64,000 nucleotides of DNA, from contig NZ_LMCF01000067.1 of NCBI RefSeq assembly GCF_001623075.1, forward strand, positions 62,001 to 126,000. The letters run 5' to 3'. How positions within the stretch are numbered: the stretch's first letter is position 1; the number at the start of each line of letters is the position of its first letter. Shown one piece after another: positions 17,713 to 28,089 of this stretch. Below the pieces are notes generated by a model. It saw only the letters and a list, made by a program, of their open reading frames with translations. It was not told the origin of the DNA and searched no databases. This DNA is from Pseudovibrio sp. Ad37 (GTDB lineage: Bacteria; Pseudomonadota; Alphaproteobacteria; Rhizobiales; Stappiaceae). A program made the position numbers and the translations under genes.

Positions 17713-19085
17713 TGAATGCAACTCTTCCGAATGTAGATCGTAGTGCTCCTGTTAAAGACACTGTAGATACTCGTAAAGAGTCCGCTCGTTCCGAAAAAGA
17801 TGATCGTGCGAACGGGTTTGATAAGGTCATCGATAAAGTTCGGGATGATAAAAAAATCCCGGATCGCAAAGATGCGTCTAACGAGAAAAAAGAAGCAAAA
17901 TCAGCGTCAACCGAGACCCAGTCTGATAAAGGCGATTCTGAAGCATCAGAAACGATCAAAGACCTTTTGAAAAAGGCTGGTGCAGGTTCATCTGATGCCG
18001 CCGGAGCAGACGATACTGTTGCGAAAAATGAGGTAGCCGCCGCTCAAAAGGCTTCAGGCGCTGCCGAATTGCTTACAGATGAGTTGTTGGCCAAGCAGCT
18101 TGTCGTCAATGCAGCAATGACAGCTGAGCAAAAAGCTGGATTGCAGATGAGTTCAATGACCAGCCTCGCTAATATGACCGGTTCTACCGTCACCAGTCGA
18201 GATGGGACGATGGCTCAGGTCTTGAACGCGTTAAGCTCAAAAGAGTTGAAGGCCTTGAATGGCGAAGCCGATGCAAAATCGGGTACCGCGAAAACGAGCG
18301 GAACTGCTCAGGGGCAGGGTGCCTCAGAAGTAGGCAGCCTTAAGTCTGCTAATGCTGGTCCAAAGCTCGAAGGCAGTGGTGCAATCAATTTGCCTCAGAC
18401 AGAAGGAAACGCAACCGGAGCTAAGCAGCTATCGGCTGATTTCCTGCTAAAGCAAGGCAAATCGCAACCAGATGCCTCTGCAAGCCAAACTGCCGGTAAG
18501 CCTGCAGTGGGTGGTGAAGTTAAAGTGGTGAGTCTTGAGACGCACCTTCCACCTGCTGAGTTGGGACGTCCTGCGCAACAGGTTGCCAGTGCTTTGTCCA
18601 AGCAACTCTCTCAAGCGGCATCTGCAGCAAATACCGCTCAGGAGTTGGCAGCTCAAGCTGCTGACGCAAAAGCGGCAAAGCCCGTTAAATCGCTCGAGAT
18701 CCAGCTGCGCCCGGACAATCTTGGTGCTGTTCGCGCAAATATTCAAATGCGCGGTGGTGAGTTGGAAATTTCTCTTGTCACGAACACTCGGGAAGCAGCG
18801 GATATGCTGAAGGGTGATCGACAGGCATTAGCACGTGTTCTGCAAGATGCTGGTTATCGCACGGAAACACAAAACATTACCGTCAATTTCAAAGAGGAAG
18901 TATCTGACCAAATGCGCCAACCTGGGCAAAATCAGGAACGGTTCGGTCGGGGAGAGAACTCTGAGGGAGAGGGCGGCGAAAGCGGAACTCAGCAAAACTG
19001 GGAAGACCAACCATATGCGGATCATGCCGGGGTAGGGCAGAATGAAGCGGATGCTCAAGATATTCGCAGCGGCATCTATTTGTAG
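17709..19085 (+). CDS. fliK: Flagellar hook-length control protein FliK (formerly MotD)
   Basis: 458 residues. The N-terminal ~320 residues are low complexity, rich in Lys, Asp, Ser and Ala, typical of a molecular ruler. The C-terminal Flg_hook domain (SLEIQLRPDNLGAVRANIQMRGGELEISL, then TREAADMLKGDRQALARVLQDAGY) is intact. FliK is exported and signals FlhB to switch substrate specificity when the hook reaches length. In rhizobia the gene after motC, once called motD, was reassigned as fliK. Its end overlaps the next gene by 44 bases. Confidence 0.92.
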   Translation: MMNATLPNVDRSAPVKDTVDTRKESARSEKDDRANGFDKVIDKVRDDKKIPDRKDASNEKKEAKSASTETQSDKGDSEASETIKDLLKKAGAGSSDAAGADDTVAKNEVAAAQKASGAAELLTDELLAKQLVVNAAMTAEQKAGLQMSSMTSLANMTGSTVTSRDGTMAQVLNALSSKELKALNGEADAKSGTAKTSGTAQGQGASEVGSLKSANAGPKLEGSGAINLPQTEGNATGAKQLSADFLLKQGKSQPDASASQTAGKPAVGGEVKVVSLETHLPPAELGRPAQQVASALSKQLSQAASAANTAQELAAQAADAKAAKPVKSLEIQLRPDNLGAVRANIQMRGGELEISLVTNTREAADMLKGDRQALARVLQDAGYRTETQNITVNFKEEVSDQMRQPGQNQERFGRGENSEGEGGESGTQQNWEDQPYADHAGVGQNEADAQDIRSGIYL

Positions 19086-19617
19086 TTTGATAGCATTCTC
19101 TGCGCAGGCGGCTGGAAAGAAAAAAGCCATCCGCCTGTGTGAGCGTCAGATGCAGGAAGCGGCACAACAATACAACGTGCCGCTCGGCATCCTTTATGCG
19201 GTTGGTCTGACAGAGACGGGCCGCAAAAACTCTCTACACCCCTACGCTCTCAATATTGCAGGCAAAGCTTACTTCGCTGACAGCGCAACAGAAGCCCTGG
19301 CCGCAATTAAGAGATCGCGAAATCGGGGTGTAAAGCTGATTGATGTTGGTTGTATGCAGATCAACATCTACTATCATCTCAATAAGTTCTCTGATCTCCG
19401 GGCAATGCTCGATCCCTCGCAAAATGTTGCTTATGCAGCAAGATTCCTCTCTGAGTTGAAGCAGCGTGAGAAGAGCTGGACCATGGCAGTCGCCAGGTAC
19501 CATGCCGGGCCAAACAACAACCCTGCACAAAAGCGTTATGTTTGCCGCGTGATCAAAAATATCGTCGCGTCCGGTTACGGACGATGGACGCCGAACTCAT
19601 TAAAATTTTGTAAATAA
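19042..19617 (+). CDS. Flagellar lytic transglycosylase (SLT domain, SltF-like)
   Basis: 191 residues. A signal peptide (FAAASICSLIAFSAQA) precedes an SLT domain with the catalytic glutamate in YAVGLTETGR and the motifs VGCMQINIYYH, NVAYAARFLSEL and AVARYHAGPNN. It would cut peptidoglycan so that the rod can cross the wall. The flgJ-type gene here (28556) lacks a muramidase domain, so a separate enzyme is needed, as described for SltF in Rhodobacter. The 44-base overlap with fliK, in another frame, couples its translation. Confidence 0.85.
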   Translation: MKRMLKIFAAASICSLIAFSAQAAGKKKAIRLCERQMQEAAQQYNVPLGILYAVGLTETGRKNSLHPYALNIAGKAYFADSATEALAAIKRSRNRGVKLIDVGCMQINIYYHLNKFSDLRAMLDPSQNVAYAARFLSELKQREKSWTMAVARYHAGPNNNPAQKRYVCRVIKNIVASGYGRWTPNSLKFCK

Positions 19618-19706
19618 TTCAACAGGTTTCGGGTCAGGCTCAGACAAGATTAACAAGCTTTACTGCCATGAGTTAATTTTGCAATTGATGTAGCCAGGAG
19701 CACACC

Positions 19707-20954
19707 ATGGGCCTCTACGGAATTATGAATACCAGCGTGTCAGGTATGAACGCGCAGTCGAACAAACTCTCAACTGTCGCAGACAATATCTCGAACGCGA
19801 ACACCGTAGGCTACAAACGCTACAAAACCGCATTCTCGTCTTTGGTCGGTTCTGGCGGCGGCTCAGGTCACGAATCCGGCATCGTGAACACAACCGTTGT
19901 TCAGTCCGTCCGCCAACAAGGCGCCTTCAACTTCACCTCCCGTGGTACTGATCTCGCGATCAACGGTAATGGCTTCTTCCCCGTACAGGATTCGCAAGGC
20001 GGCACGTATTACACACGTGCTGGAGATTTCGTGCTTGATAAGAATGGGCAGATGGTAAATTCTGGCGGCTATAATCTGCTTTCTGCAGGTGGAGCGCCTG
20101 TTACTGTTGATCTGAATACTCCGGTTTGGCAGGCGAGTGCTAAAGGTGAGCTTGCTGCCAAATTGGATTCCAATAAACCTGCGCCTGCCTCGGTTCCGAC
20201 GAGTGGTCTGCCTGACGGTGATTATAGGACTTCTGTTAGTACGTTCGATCAGAGTGGAAATGAAGTAAAAATTAATATAGTTTATACGAAAGCTAGTCAG
20301 GCACACATTGATCCGACTGATTTAACGAGCGATGTGACCGGGTCTACTTGGATCGTAGAGGCGACTGCAGCTACGGATTTAGGTGATGATATATCAATAT
20401 TCCCTCCTGCTGTTCCTCCTGCTCCTGCTGGCGCTTTTCAACTGCATTTTACAGGGGATGGTAAGATTGTTGGCGGTTCTGACACTGATTTTCAATTTAA
20501 AGTGCCCAACGGCGAAGTTGTTACGCTTGATCTGAGTAAGTCAGTAACTGCAAGTGAAAAGTCCAGCATTATTAAAGTCGATGTTGATGGATATAAGCCG
20601 TCAGCAATTCAGAGTGTGCGTATTGAATCTGATGGGCGTATATTCGGCGTTTACGATAGTAGTGCGGAAAAACTTCTAGATCAGATCCAGATAGTGAACT
20701 TTTCAAACCCTGATGGTCTTCAGGCTAAAAGCGGCAATGTTTATGCTGCAACAGATGCTTCTGGTGATGCAGCAATAGGTTTTCCGGGCGATAGTGGTTT
20801 TGGTTCGCTTTATTCTGGTGCAGTTGAGGGGTCGAACGTTGACCTTGCAGCTGAACTAACTGAGATGGTTCAGGCCCAACGTACCTACAGTGCGAACACA
20901 AAGGTGTTCAACGCGAGCTCCGAGTTACTCCAAGAGTTGAACAACCTGCGCTAG
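19707..20954 (+). CDS. flgE: Flagellar hook protein FlgE
   Basis: 415 residues. The axial N-terminal signature (SGMNAQSNKLSTVADNISNANTVGYKRYKT) and the C-terminal hook signature (YSGAVEGSNVDLAAELTEMVQAQRTYSANTKVFNASSELLQELNNLR) are both present. FlgE forms the universal joint between rod and filament, with length set by FliK. It is preceded by an 89-base gap with a CCAGGAG ribosome site, and followed by flgK after 10 bases. Confidence 0.96.
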   Translation: MGLYGIMNTSVSGMNAQSNKLSTVADNISNANTVGYKRYKTAFSSLVGSGGGSGHESGIVNTTVVQSVRQQGAFNFTSRGTDLAINGNGFFPVQDSQGGTYYTRAGDFVLDKNGQMVNSGGYNLLSAGGAPVTVDLNTPVWQASAKGELAAKLDSNKPAPASVPTSGLPDGDYRTSVSTFDQSGNEVKINIVYTKASQAHIDPTDLTSDVTGSTWIVEATAATDLGDDISIFPPAVPPAPAGAFQLHFTGDGKIVGGSDTDFQFKVPNGEVVTLDLSKSVTASEKSSIIKVDVDGYKPSAIQSVRIESDGRIFGVYDSSAEKLLDQIQIVNFSNPDGLQAKSGNVYAATDASGDAAIGFPGDSGFGSLYSGAVEGSNVDLAAELTEMVQAQRTYSANTKVFNASSELLQELNNLR

Positions 20955-20964
20955 GAGTTTCGGT

Positions 20965-22395
20965 ATGTCTCTTACTTCCGCAATGCTCACGGCGCAATCG
21001 TCCATCGCAGCTCGCTCTGCTGAGATGGCAATTGCGTCCCGCAATGTCGCTAATGTCAATAATCCGAATTACACTCGCGTAGAAGCGAGCGTACAGAACA
21101 TTGTTACTGATACAGGATCAGTTGTTTATGTTTCTCATGCGTCTCGCATGGTCAATCAAGCAGCATTTAAAGCAACCCTGAAGACAGGTAGTGCTGCCAT
21201 TGCTGCGGGTTCCTATGCCAAAATGCTTGATCAACTTAACCCGTCTGGGCAAGTGCCTTTTGGTACAAGTACTGCTGCTGCAATGGGTAAGCTGAATGAG
21301 ACACTTGTTGCTTATAGCAATGATCCGTCAAATAAGGTGCTCGGACTCTCGGTTTTAAATGCAGGTCATAGCCTGGTTGATGGATTGAAGCAGTCTTCTG
21401 AGACTCTTAAAGAAGCGCGCTTGAATTCTGATGCAGCTATGGGGCGTGCGGTAGACAATATCAATAATATCCTTTCTGATCTTGAGGGTGTTAACGATAA
21501 AATCGTTCTAGGCACTGCTGCTGGTACGGACGTCAACGCGCTGATGGATCAACGCGATGAAATGCTAAAGGTTCTCTCGGAAGAAATAGGTATCGAAGTT
21601 CTTCAGCAGAACAATAACGGGGTTGCGATCTATACCGACAGTGGCATCACTCTTTTTGAGAAAAGTGCGCGCGAAGTTACATTCGACACCTCTCTTCATT
21701 TAGGGTCAGAAGATGTCGGAAATAATATACTTGTAGATGGTATTTCTGTCGCAGGTCCTGGTGCGACTGCCCCAGTCACTGGTGGAGCAATTGCTGGTTA
21801 TGCCAAAGCGAGAGATGAAACTCTTGTTACGATGCAAACGCAGCTTAATGCCGTCGCGGACGCGCTGGTTGAGACCTTTAGAGAGCCGCAGCCTGCTCCG
21901 GGTACAAGTGATGGGCCTGGTTTCTTTATCCTTGATGGACCTACCACTGCGGATGCTGTTAGTCGTTTGCACGTAAACCCATTGGTCGCGGCAGATGTTA
22001 ACCTGCTTCGCGACGGTGGCATCACGGCAGCCTACAAGCATAATACGGGTGATGCTGCTGGTTATTCAGATCTGCTTCGCGGCTATACAGATAAACTTAA
22101 TGCTGTGCAGTCTTTTACCGGAGCCACTGGAGTAACTGCTAATTCTACCCTGCAGGATTTTACTGCAAATACGGTGAGTTGGTTTAGTGCTGAGCGCAAG
22201 GTCGCGACCGAGAATTCGACGTTGAAGGCATCTGCGTTTAGTTCAAATGCGCAAATGCTGTCAAATACGACTGGTGTCAACATTGATACTGAGATGCAGC
22301 GCCTTCTTACAATTGAAACAGCCTATTCTGCGTCTGCTCGTTTGATGACGACGGTTGATAAGATGTTCAAAGAGCTCTTGGGAGCAGTGAGATAA
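20965..22395 (+). CDS. flgK: Hook-filament junction protein FlgK
   Basis: 476 residues. It has the N-terminal signature (MAIASRNVANVNNPNYTR) and the C-terminal helical end (NIDTEMQRLLTIETAYSASARLMTTVDKMFKELL). It is HAP1, the first junction protein on the hook tip. It forms a compact run flgE-flgK-flgL with very short spacers. Confidence 0.95.
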   Translation: MSLTSAMLTAQSSIAARSAEMAIASRNVANVNNPNYTRVEASVQNIVTDTGSVVYVSHASRMVNQAAFKATLKTGSAAIAAGSYAKMLDQLNPSGQVPFGTSTAAAMGKLNETLVAYSNDPSNKVLGLSVLNAGHSLVDGLKQSSETLKEARLNSDAAMGRAVDNINNILSDLEGVNDKIVLGTAAGTDVNALMDQRDEMLKVLSEEIGIEVLQQNNNGVAIYTDSGITLFEKSAREVTFDTSLHLGSEDVGNNILVDGISVAGPGATAPVTGGAIAGYAKARDETLVTMQTQLNAVADALVETFREPQPAPGTSDGPGFFILDGPTTADAVSRLHVNPLVAADVNLLRDGGITAAYKHNTGDAAGYSDLLRGYTDKLNAVQSFTGATGVTANSTLQDFTANTVSWFSAERKVATENSTLKASAFSSNAQMLSNTTGVNIDTEMQRLLTIETAYSASARLMTTVDKMFKELLGAVR

Positions 22396-22396
22396 A

Positions 22397-23470
22397 ATGG
22401 TCTATTCAGTTTCTACATTGTCGAGTTCTTTGCGTTTAACTGACTATCTCATCGAGCACAGAGCGCGGTTAGATAAAGCGGTAATCGAAAACGCTTCAAA
22501 GAAACATGCTGATTTTGGCTTAACCTTAGGTGCACAGACCGGGATGGCAACATCCTTCCGTTCTGAATACTCACAGATGGTAAGCCAGCTGAACACGAAT
22601 AAGCAGGTCATTACCCGTTTTGAGGTAATGGATACAGCTCTGGATAATGTTGAAAAAAGTGGAACGGACTTTCGTTCGAACTTGGTAGCATTGCAGAAAG
22701 ATGCTGGTACTTTAAAGACTGCCTCGGATCTGGCTTATACAGAACTAGGCAAACTGACAAATGCCTTAAATTCGAATGTAGGTGGAGTGTATGTATTTGG
22801 CGGAATTAATACAGGGACTCCGCCAGTTCGTGATTTCGATTACGTGTCACCAACGTCGTCACCTGCAGATCCCGCAGGCCCTGAACAGGCGATTGAGCAA
22901 GCGTTCGATACTGTCACAGGGTTAACTATTGGTACTGATACTGCGCTTATTGAGGCGCTGCCTGATGCATCTTGGGAGGCTTTTTTAGATAGCCCCGAAT
23001 TCAATAGTATTTTTGATGCTAGTTGGTCACCGACATGGACTTCTGCAACTACAGAGAAAATGCTGACGACGATCAGTCCTGGGGTCACCACGGACGGTTC
23101 AGGTACGGCAAATTCAAAAGCATTTAGTGAATTGGCTAAAGGCTACGCGATGGTAGCAGTTTTCGGAAAATTTGACATTGGAGAAGGAGCTCAGGAGCTC
23201 ATTTTCGACCGAGCAATTAATCATCTGAATGTAGGTGTTGGTAAGACAATCGATGTTTCGGCTACCAATGGTGCGATTAAGGCTAATGTAACACGCACGA
23301 ACACTGACATTGAAGCCAAACGAGATGTTTTGAATGTCCAGATCATTGATCTTGAAAACGTCGATGAGAACCGTGCTGCTGTCGAGTTGAGTCAAGCTCA
23401 AACTCAGTTAGAGGCAACTTATTCAATTACTGCCAAGATCAAAGATCTAAATATCATGAAATATTTGTAG
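22397..23470 (+). CDS. flgL: Hook-filament junction protein FlgL
   Basis: 357 residues, starting one base after the flgK stop. The N-terminal part is flagellin-like helical, and the C-terminal part (LENVDENRAAVELSQAQTQLEATYSITAKIKDLNIMKYL) matches HAP3 proteins. It is exported and sits between FlgK and the filament. Confidence 0.94.
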   Translation: MVYSVSTLSSSLRLTDYLIEHRARLDKAVIENASKKHADFGLTLGAQTGMATSFRSEYSQMVSQLNTNKQVITRFEVMDTALDNVEKSGTDFRSNLVALQKDAGTLKTASDLAYTELGKLTNALNSNVGGVYVFGGINTGTPPVRDFDYVSPTSSPADPAGPEQAIEQAFDTVTGLTIGTDTALIEALPDASWEAFLDSPEFNSIFDASWSPTWTSATTEKMLTTISPGVTTDGSGTANSKAFSELAKGYAMVAVFGKFDIGEGAQELIFDRAINHLNVGVGKTIDVSATNGAIKANVTRTNTDIEAKRDVLNVQIIDLENVDENRAAVELSQAQTQLEATYSITAKIKDLNIMKYL

Positions 23471-23511
23471 GTCATTAGAAGAGACGAGTTGAATTTCTCT
23501 AGGAGTGTTGA

Positions 23512-23859
23512 ATGTATCAAATGTCTTATGCAGAAGCTCTTGAAGACTCTTCTTATGACAGAAGAGGGCAAGAGCGAGAGCTATTTTCTCTGGTGGTGGC
23601 TCAGCTGCACGCCGCTAAGGAGCATGGGAATAGCTCTAGCGAGGCTGCGCAGGCTTTGAAGTCAGTCCATCGTTTGTGGAGCATTTTGATCGACGATCTG
23701 GGAAATCCAGATAATGCGTTGCCCGCTGAGTTGCGTGCAGACCTTATTTCAATCGGAATTTGGTGCGTGAAGCAAGCTGATCTAATTAGAATAGGAAACT
23801 CAGACGATTTCCAAAGTTTGATTGAAATCAACGAGCTAGTCCGTGATGGCCTTAGTTAA
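23512..23859 (+). CDS. flaF: Flagellin synthesis regulator FlaF
   Basis: 115 residues, helical, with the FlaF pattern (MSYAEALEDSSYDRRGQERELF, AAQALKSVHRLWSILIDDLGNPDNALPAELRADLISIGIWCVKQADLIR). In alphaproteobacteria FlaF acts with FlbT to couple flagellin production to assembly, and is needed for flagellin secretion. It is cytoplasmic, and flbT follows 15 bases downstream. Confidence 0.93.
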   Translation: MYQMSYAEALEDSSYDRRGQERELFSLVVAQLHAAKEHGNSSSEAAQALKSVHRLWSILIDDLGNPDNALPAELRADLISIGIWCVKQADLIRIGNSDDFQSLIEINELVRDGLS

Positions 23860-23874
23860 TTAAGGGGATGTAGA

Positions 23875-24318
23875 ATGCGTTTGCACCTAAAAGCAGGTGA
23901 AAAAGTCTTTATCAATGGGGCTGTTCTGTCATTTGAGCAGAAGACATCGGTAAAGCTTCTAAATGACGCAAGTTTTCTTCTTGAAGCTTATGTTATGCAA
24001 CTCGAGGAGACGACAACGCCTTTGCGGCAGCTGTATTTTTACATTCAAAATGCACTGATCGATCCAAAGACCGAGTTAGACAGTCTTCAGCGTGCCCTAC
24101 TGATGTTGGCGTCTATTCGGAAAGCTGTTGAGAATACCGACATTCTTGATGGTCTTGAGCTTGTCGAAGTGAAGATTAATAAACGCCGTTACTTTGACGC
24201 TCTCCGGACGTTGAAAAAGCTATTTGATGTCGAGTTATCGATCTGGTCTGAAGACAACGAAATGGATCAAACTGAGGCTGTTATAGCGCCCTTCGCTCGT
24301 GCTGTTGGCGAAAACTAA
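23875..24318 (+). CDS. flbT: Flagellin mRNA regulator FlbT
   Basis: 147 residues, with the FlbT signature (LHLKAGEKVFINGAVLSFEQKTSVKLLNDASFLLEAYVMQLEETTTPLRQLYFYIQ). In Caulobacter, FlbT promotes decay of flagellin mRNA until the hook is finished. In other alphaproteobacteria it can be an activator. AAGGGGA is its ribosome site. Its presence makes the hairpin leader of the flagellin gene a likely regulatory target. Confidence 0.94.
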   Translation: MRLHLKAGEKVFINGAVLSFEQKTSVKLLNDASFLLEAYVMQLEETTTPLRQLYFYIQNALIDPKTELDSLQRALLMLASIRKAVENTDILDGLELVEVKINKRRYFDALRTLKKLFDVELSIWSEDNEMDQTEAVIAPFARAVGEN

Positions 24319-24329
24319 AGGATTTTTTC

Positions 24330-24818
24330 ATGAGTGTTGATCCAGTATCTTCCGCAAATAATACTCAGAATAATGAGCCTGTCTTCAAGCCGCAGGGCAG
24401 TGAGCAGGCTTACTTAGACTACAATGCGTTTCTAATGCTGTTCATGGAGTCTCTCAAGAGCCAGGATCCGACAGATCCGTTGGATACTGCTGAGTATATG
24501 GGACAGTTGGCGCAGTTCTCCGCTGTGGAGCAGTCCACCAAAACGAACACACATCTGACATCTATGCTTCAGCAGAACTCCATCAATCAGGCCAACAATC
24601 TGATTGGTGCGACGGTGGAGGTGCCAAACGCAGATGGCACGGAAACCATGACTGGCAAAATCAAGTCTGTTCAGATCCTCACAGATGGGTCAATTGCCAC
24701 TCTGGAAGACGATACAAAAGTGGCTCTGGTGCCTGGTATCCAGATTTCGCGTCCTGTACCTGCTGCGACGACTGACACTGACATTGATACTCCTGACGAG
24801 TCTGATGCTACATCTTAA
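24330..24818 (+). CDS. flgD: Flagellar hook-capping protein FlgD
   Basis: 162 residues, short as in other rhizobia. The conserved stretch LDYNAFLMLFMESLKSQDPTDPLDTAEYMGQLAQFSAVEQ is present, and the C-terminal Tudor/fibronectin-like part of enteric FlgD is reduced. FlgD caps the growing hook and is discarded later. It lies between flbT and fliQ. Confidence 0.94.
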   Translation: MSVDPVSSANNTQNNEPVFKPQGSEQAYLDYNAFLMLFMESLKSQDPTDPLDTAEYMGQLAQFSAVEQSTKTNTHLTSMLQQNSINQANNLIGATVEVPNADGTETMTGKIKSVQILTDGSIATLEDDTKVALVPGIQISRPVPAATTDTDIDTPDESDATS

Positions 24819-24841
24819 TGGTGAAGTGAGATCATAAAGCA

Positions 24842-25108
24842 ATGAATGAAGCAGATGCACTCGATATTGTGCGTACCGCAATTTGGACTGTGATAGCAGC
24901 AACTGGTCCCGCCGTTGGTGGGGCCATGCTTGTTGGTTTGATTATCGCTCTGTTTCAAGCGCTCACACAAATTCAGGAAATGACACTTACGTTCATTCCG
25001 AAGATTGTTGTGATCTTTATTTTGATTGCCATGACAGGCCCGTATATTGGTTCACAGATTTTCTCGTTGACCGAGATGGTCTATGGACGGATTGAATACG
25101 GGTTTTAG
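24842..25108 (+). CDS. fliQ: Flagellar type III export gate protein FliQ
   Basis: 88 residues with two membrane helices (about 16-40 and 50-75). The pattern GPAVGGAMLVGLIIALFQALTQIQEMTLTFIPKI is diagnostic. Four copies complete the FliP-FliQ-FliR channel. Confidence 0.95.
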   Translation: MNEADALDIVRTAIWTVIAATGPAVGGAMLVGLIIALFQALTQIQEMTLTFIPKIVVIFILIAMTGPYIGSQIFSLTEMVYGRIEYGF

Positions 25109-25141
25109 AGCCGCTTTTTCAGGTTCGCTATAATAAGCTAT

Positions 25142-25169
25142 GAGGGGATAGCTGGCGCTGTTTCCCCTC
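25142..25169 (+). other. Inverted repeat between fliQ and flhA
   Basis: Perfect seven-base arms GAGGGGA and TCCCCTC are separated by 14 bases, in the 143-base gap before flhA. There is no T-run, so it may be an operator or a leader stem for flhA. Nothing else is recognised in this gap. Confidence 0.35.
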
Positions 25170-25251
25170 TAGGCCACCCTCACACAAGCTTCCTTCTTCA
25201 ATGTTTCTGCCTAAGTAGAGCAGTATGCTTATACCGAATTGAAGGGTGCGA

Positions 25252-27333
25252 ATGTCTCAGACAGTGACGGGAATTGCTGCTCCAAACAGCAAACGTGATA
25301 TTGGATTTGCAGTCGGAATTATCTTCATTCTGTCTGTGCTGTTTCTTCCCATGCCAACGTTCATGATCGATTTCGGTCTTGCAATATCAGTTGCATTATC
25401 GGTTTTGATCTTGATGGTTTCGCTCTGGATCCAGCGGCCTTTAGAGTTCTCCTCATTCCCAACTATTCTGTTGATCGCAACCATGCTTCGGCTTGCGCTG
25501 AACATTGCGACAACGCGTGTCATTCTGGCGAACGGTCATGAAGGCCCGCTCGCAGCTGGGTATGTGATCAACGGCTTTTCTCAGTTTGTCATGAGCGGTG
25601 ATTTTGTCATCGGCCTCATCGTCTTTGCGATCCTTGTAACGGTGAACTTTTTGGTGATCACCAAAGGTGCAAGTCGTATCGCAGAAGTTGGTGCACGTTT
25701 TACCCTTGATGGAATTCCTGGCAAGCAGATGGCGATTGATGCCGATCTGTCTGCTGGTATGATTGATGATAAAGAGGCGCAACACAGGCGAGCAGAACTA
25801 GAAGAGGAAAGCTCTTTCTTTGGTGCCATGGACGGTGCCTCGAAGTTTGTGCGCGGTGATGCTGTCGCCGGATTGATTATCACCGTTGTAAACATCCTGG
25901 GCGGTATCGTCATTGGCGTTACACGCTACAATATGGACTTAGCCGAAGCGGCTGATGTTTTCACCAAACTGTCTGTTGGTGATGGTCTTGTTTCGCAAAT
26001 CCCGGCGCTGATCGTTTCTCTCGCAGCAGGTCTTCTTGTCTCGAAGGGGGGGACCAGAGGGTCAGCCGAGCAAGCTGTAATGGGGCAGTTAGCGGGGTAT
26101 CCTCGCGCTCTCGCTGTCGCATCACTGCTGCTTTTGCTACTGTCGCTGCTTCCGGGTCTTCCATTCCTGCCGTTTGTTCTCTTAAGCGGCATATTTGGGT
26201 TTTCTGCTTACATTATTCCCAAAAGGGCGCAAGAGGCCCAAGCCGAACTCGCTAAAGCCGAGTTGCAAAAGGTTGAGATGCAGAAGGAAGTCAAGAAAGA
26301 GTCTGTAAAGGACAGTCTTGTACTTTCTGAAATTGAAATGCGTCTTGGCAAGCAGCTCACTGCCCGCCTTCTGGCCGCAAAGCCAGAAATCGGAAATCGC
26401 ATCAACAAAATGCGTAAGAAGTTTGCTGAGCAATACGGGTTTGTGGTTCCAGAGATCAAGGTTACTGACAATCTCAACCTCGAACCTAAGAGTTACGAGT
26501 TCCGTATTCACGGTACTATTGTTGCCTCAGAGAACATCAAAGTTGGTGAACTGATGGTGATCGGCGGCAACCGAGAACTGCCAGCTCTTCCAGGAACCGA
26601 AACGCGGGAACCTGCGTTTGGTATGCAGGCCATGTGGATTCCGATGGCTTTTGAGCATGAAGTCAAACGTCAAGGTTATACGACCGTCGATAACCTTTCA
26701 GTTGTGCTGACACATCTGTCTGAAGTGATCAGAAACAACCTCTCACAGCTTCTCTCCTATAAGGACATGCGCAAGCTCTTAGACCGCCTGGATCCAGCTT
26801 ACACGCGCTTGATCGACGATATCTGTCCACAGCACATCTCTTACTCAGGCTTGCAGGCTGTGCTGAAGCTGCTGCTTGCAGAGCGTATCTCCATCCGAAA
26901 TCTATCTTTGATCATGGAAGCAATCGCTGAGATTGCGCCACATGCACGCCGACCAGAGCAGATTGCAGATCACGTACGCATTCGTATGGCGACGCAGATT
27001 TGTGGTGATATCGCTGGAGATGGGAGCCTTAAAGTCCTTCGCCTTGGTAATCGTTGGGATCTTGCATTCCATCAGGCGCTTCGCCGCGACACAAATGGTG
27101 AAGTCATCGAGTTCGATATGGAGCCTTCTCAGGTCGAAGAATTCGCAAAAGACAGTGCGGAAGTTATTCGCGAGCATATCTCTGCGGGTCAGCGATTTGC
27201 TGTCGTCGTTGCTCCGGAAGCGCGCCAATATGTCCGCATGATCACCGAACGTATGTTCCCGGCGCTTCCCATTCTCTCTCATATGGAAGTGGCACGCGGC
27301 GTTGATATCGAGGCATTGGGATCAATTTCGTGA
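25252..27333 (+). CDS. flhA: Flagellar type III export gate protein FlhA
   Basis: 693 residues from ATG 25252 with a GAAGGG ribosome site. A GTG two codons earlier is less well placed. Eight membrane segments fill residues ~20-325, including the FHIPEP signature region ([31 protein letters not shown]). A large cytoplasmic domain follows that receives substrates and chaperones. Its stop overlaps the GTG of fliR. Confidence 0.97.
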   Translation: MSQTVTGIAAPNSKRDIGFAVGIIFILSVLFLPMPTFMIDFGLAISVALSVLILMVSLWIQRPLEFSSFPTILLIATMLRLALNIATTRVILANGHEGPLAAGYVINGFSQFVMSGDFVIGLIVFAILVTVNFLVITKGASRIAEVGARFTLDGIPGKQMAIDADLSAGMIDDKEAQHRRAELEEESSFFGAMDGASKFVRGDAVAGLIITVVNILGGIVIGVTRYNMDLAEAADVFTKLSVGDGLVSQIPALIVSLAAGLLVSKGGTRGSAEQAVMGQLAGYPRALAVASLLLLLLSLLPGLPFLPFVLLSGIFGFSAYIIPKRAQEAQAELAKAELQKVEMQKEVKKESVKDSLVLSEIEMRLGKQLTARLLAAKPEIGNRINKMRKKFAEQYGFVVPEIKVTDNLNLEPKSYEFRIHGTIVASENIKVGELMVIGGNRELPALPGTETREPAFGMQAMWIPMAFEHEVKRQGYTTVDNLSVVLTHLSEVIRNNLSQLLSYKDMRKLLDRLDPAYTRLIDDICPQHISYSGLQAVLKLLLAERISIRNLSLIMEAIAEIAPHARRPEQIADHVRIRMATQICGDIAGDGSLKVLRLGNRWDLAFHQALRRDTNGEVIEFDMEPSQVEEFAKDSAEVIREHISAGQRFAVVVAPEARQYVRMITERMFPALPILSHMEVARGVDIEALGSIS

Positions 27334-28085
27334 CCTTGGAAAATGCTCCAGAGGCAATCTTGAGTGTCTTCGTGGTCTTTTGCCGCGTCGGAGCATGCCT
27401 CATGGCCATGCCGGGTTTTTCGTCGCCACGTGTGATGATCCGTGTTCGCTTATTCATAGCAATATCTGCAACCCTGGCGATCTCTCCTCTCATATTGGAG
27501 GTGGTTGAGCCGATCATCTCAGCTGCGCCTTTGGATGAGTTGCTGCGCATCATTTTTGTTGAACTGTTGATCGGACTGTTGATCGCAGCATTCGGACGAG
27601 CCTTCTTCGGAATGCTTCAGATGATGATTGGCGCGGCTGCAAACGCATCCAGCTTCAACCAGCCTGTCACTATTGTCGAAGAATTTCAGCAGCTACCACC
27701 ATTGGCATCTCTGGTTACGCTCACCGCAACTGCCATGTTGTTTATCACTGGGGCACATGCTGATGTCTTTGTTGGACTTGCCGAGAGCTATCGGACAATT
27801 CCGGTGGGGGGAGAATTTGTTCCCGCAGCGGCGTTAGATCAGTTCTCAACCAAGCTGATGCAGGGTCTGTTGCTGGCATTACGCATCACAAGTCCGTTTT
27901 TGATCTATGGCGTTGTAATTAACCTGACTCTGGGCCTCACAAACAGACTAATGCCTCAGATGCCAGTCTACTTTGTGGCACTACCTGTTGTTATGATGGG
28001 AGGGCTTTTCATCCTCTGGCAGATCATAACTGAGCTGTTGCGCCTGTTCTATGCTGGGCTCGGCGATTGGTTGGTATTGCAGTAA
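27330..28085 (+). CDS. fliR: Flagellar type III export gate protein FliR
   Basis: 251 residues, GTG start overlapping the flhA stop. It has about six membrane helices and the family pattern [26 protein letters not shown] and [28 protein letters not shown]. One FliR per export gate joins five FliP and four FliQ. Confidence 0.96.
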   Translation: MTLENAPEAILSVFVVFCRVGACLMAMPGFSSPRVMIRVRLFIAISATLAISPLILEVVEPIISAAPLDELLRIIFVELLIGLLIAAFGRAFFGMLQMMIGAAANASSFNQPVTIVEEFQQLPPLASLVTLTATAMLFITGAHADVFVGLAESYRTIPVGGEFVPAAALDQFSTKLMQGLLLALRITSPFLIYGVVINLTLGLTNRLMPQMPVYFVALPVVMMGGLFILWQIITELLRLFYAGLGDWLVLQ

Positions 28086-28089
28086 AGCC

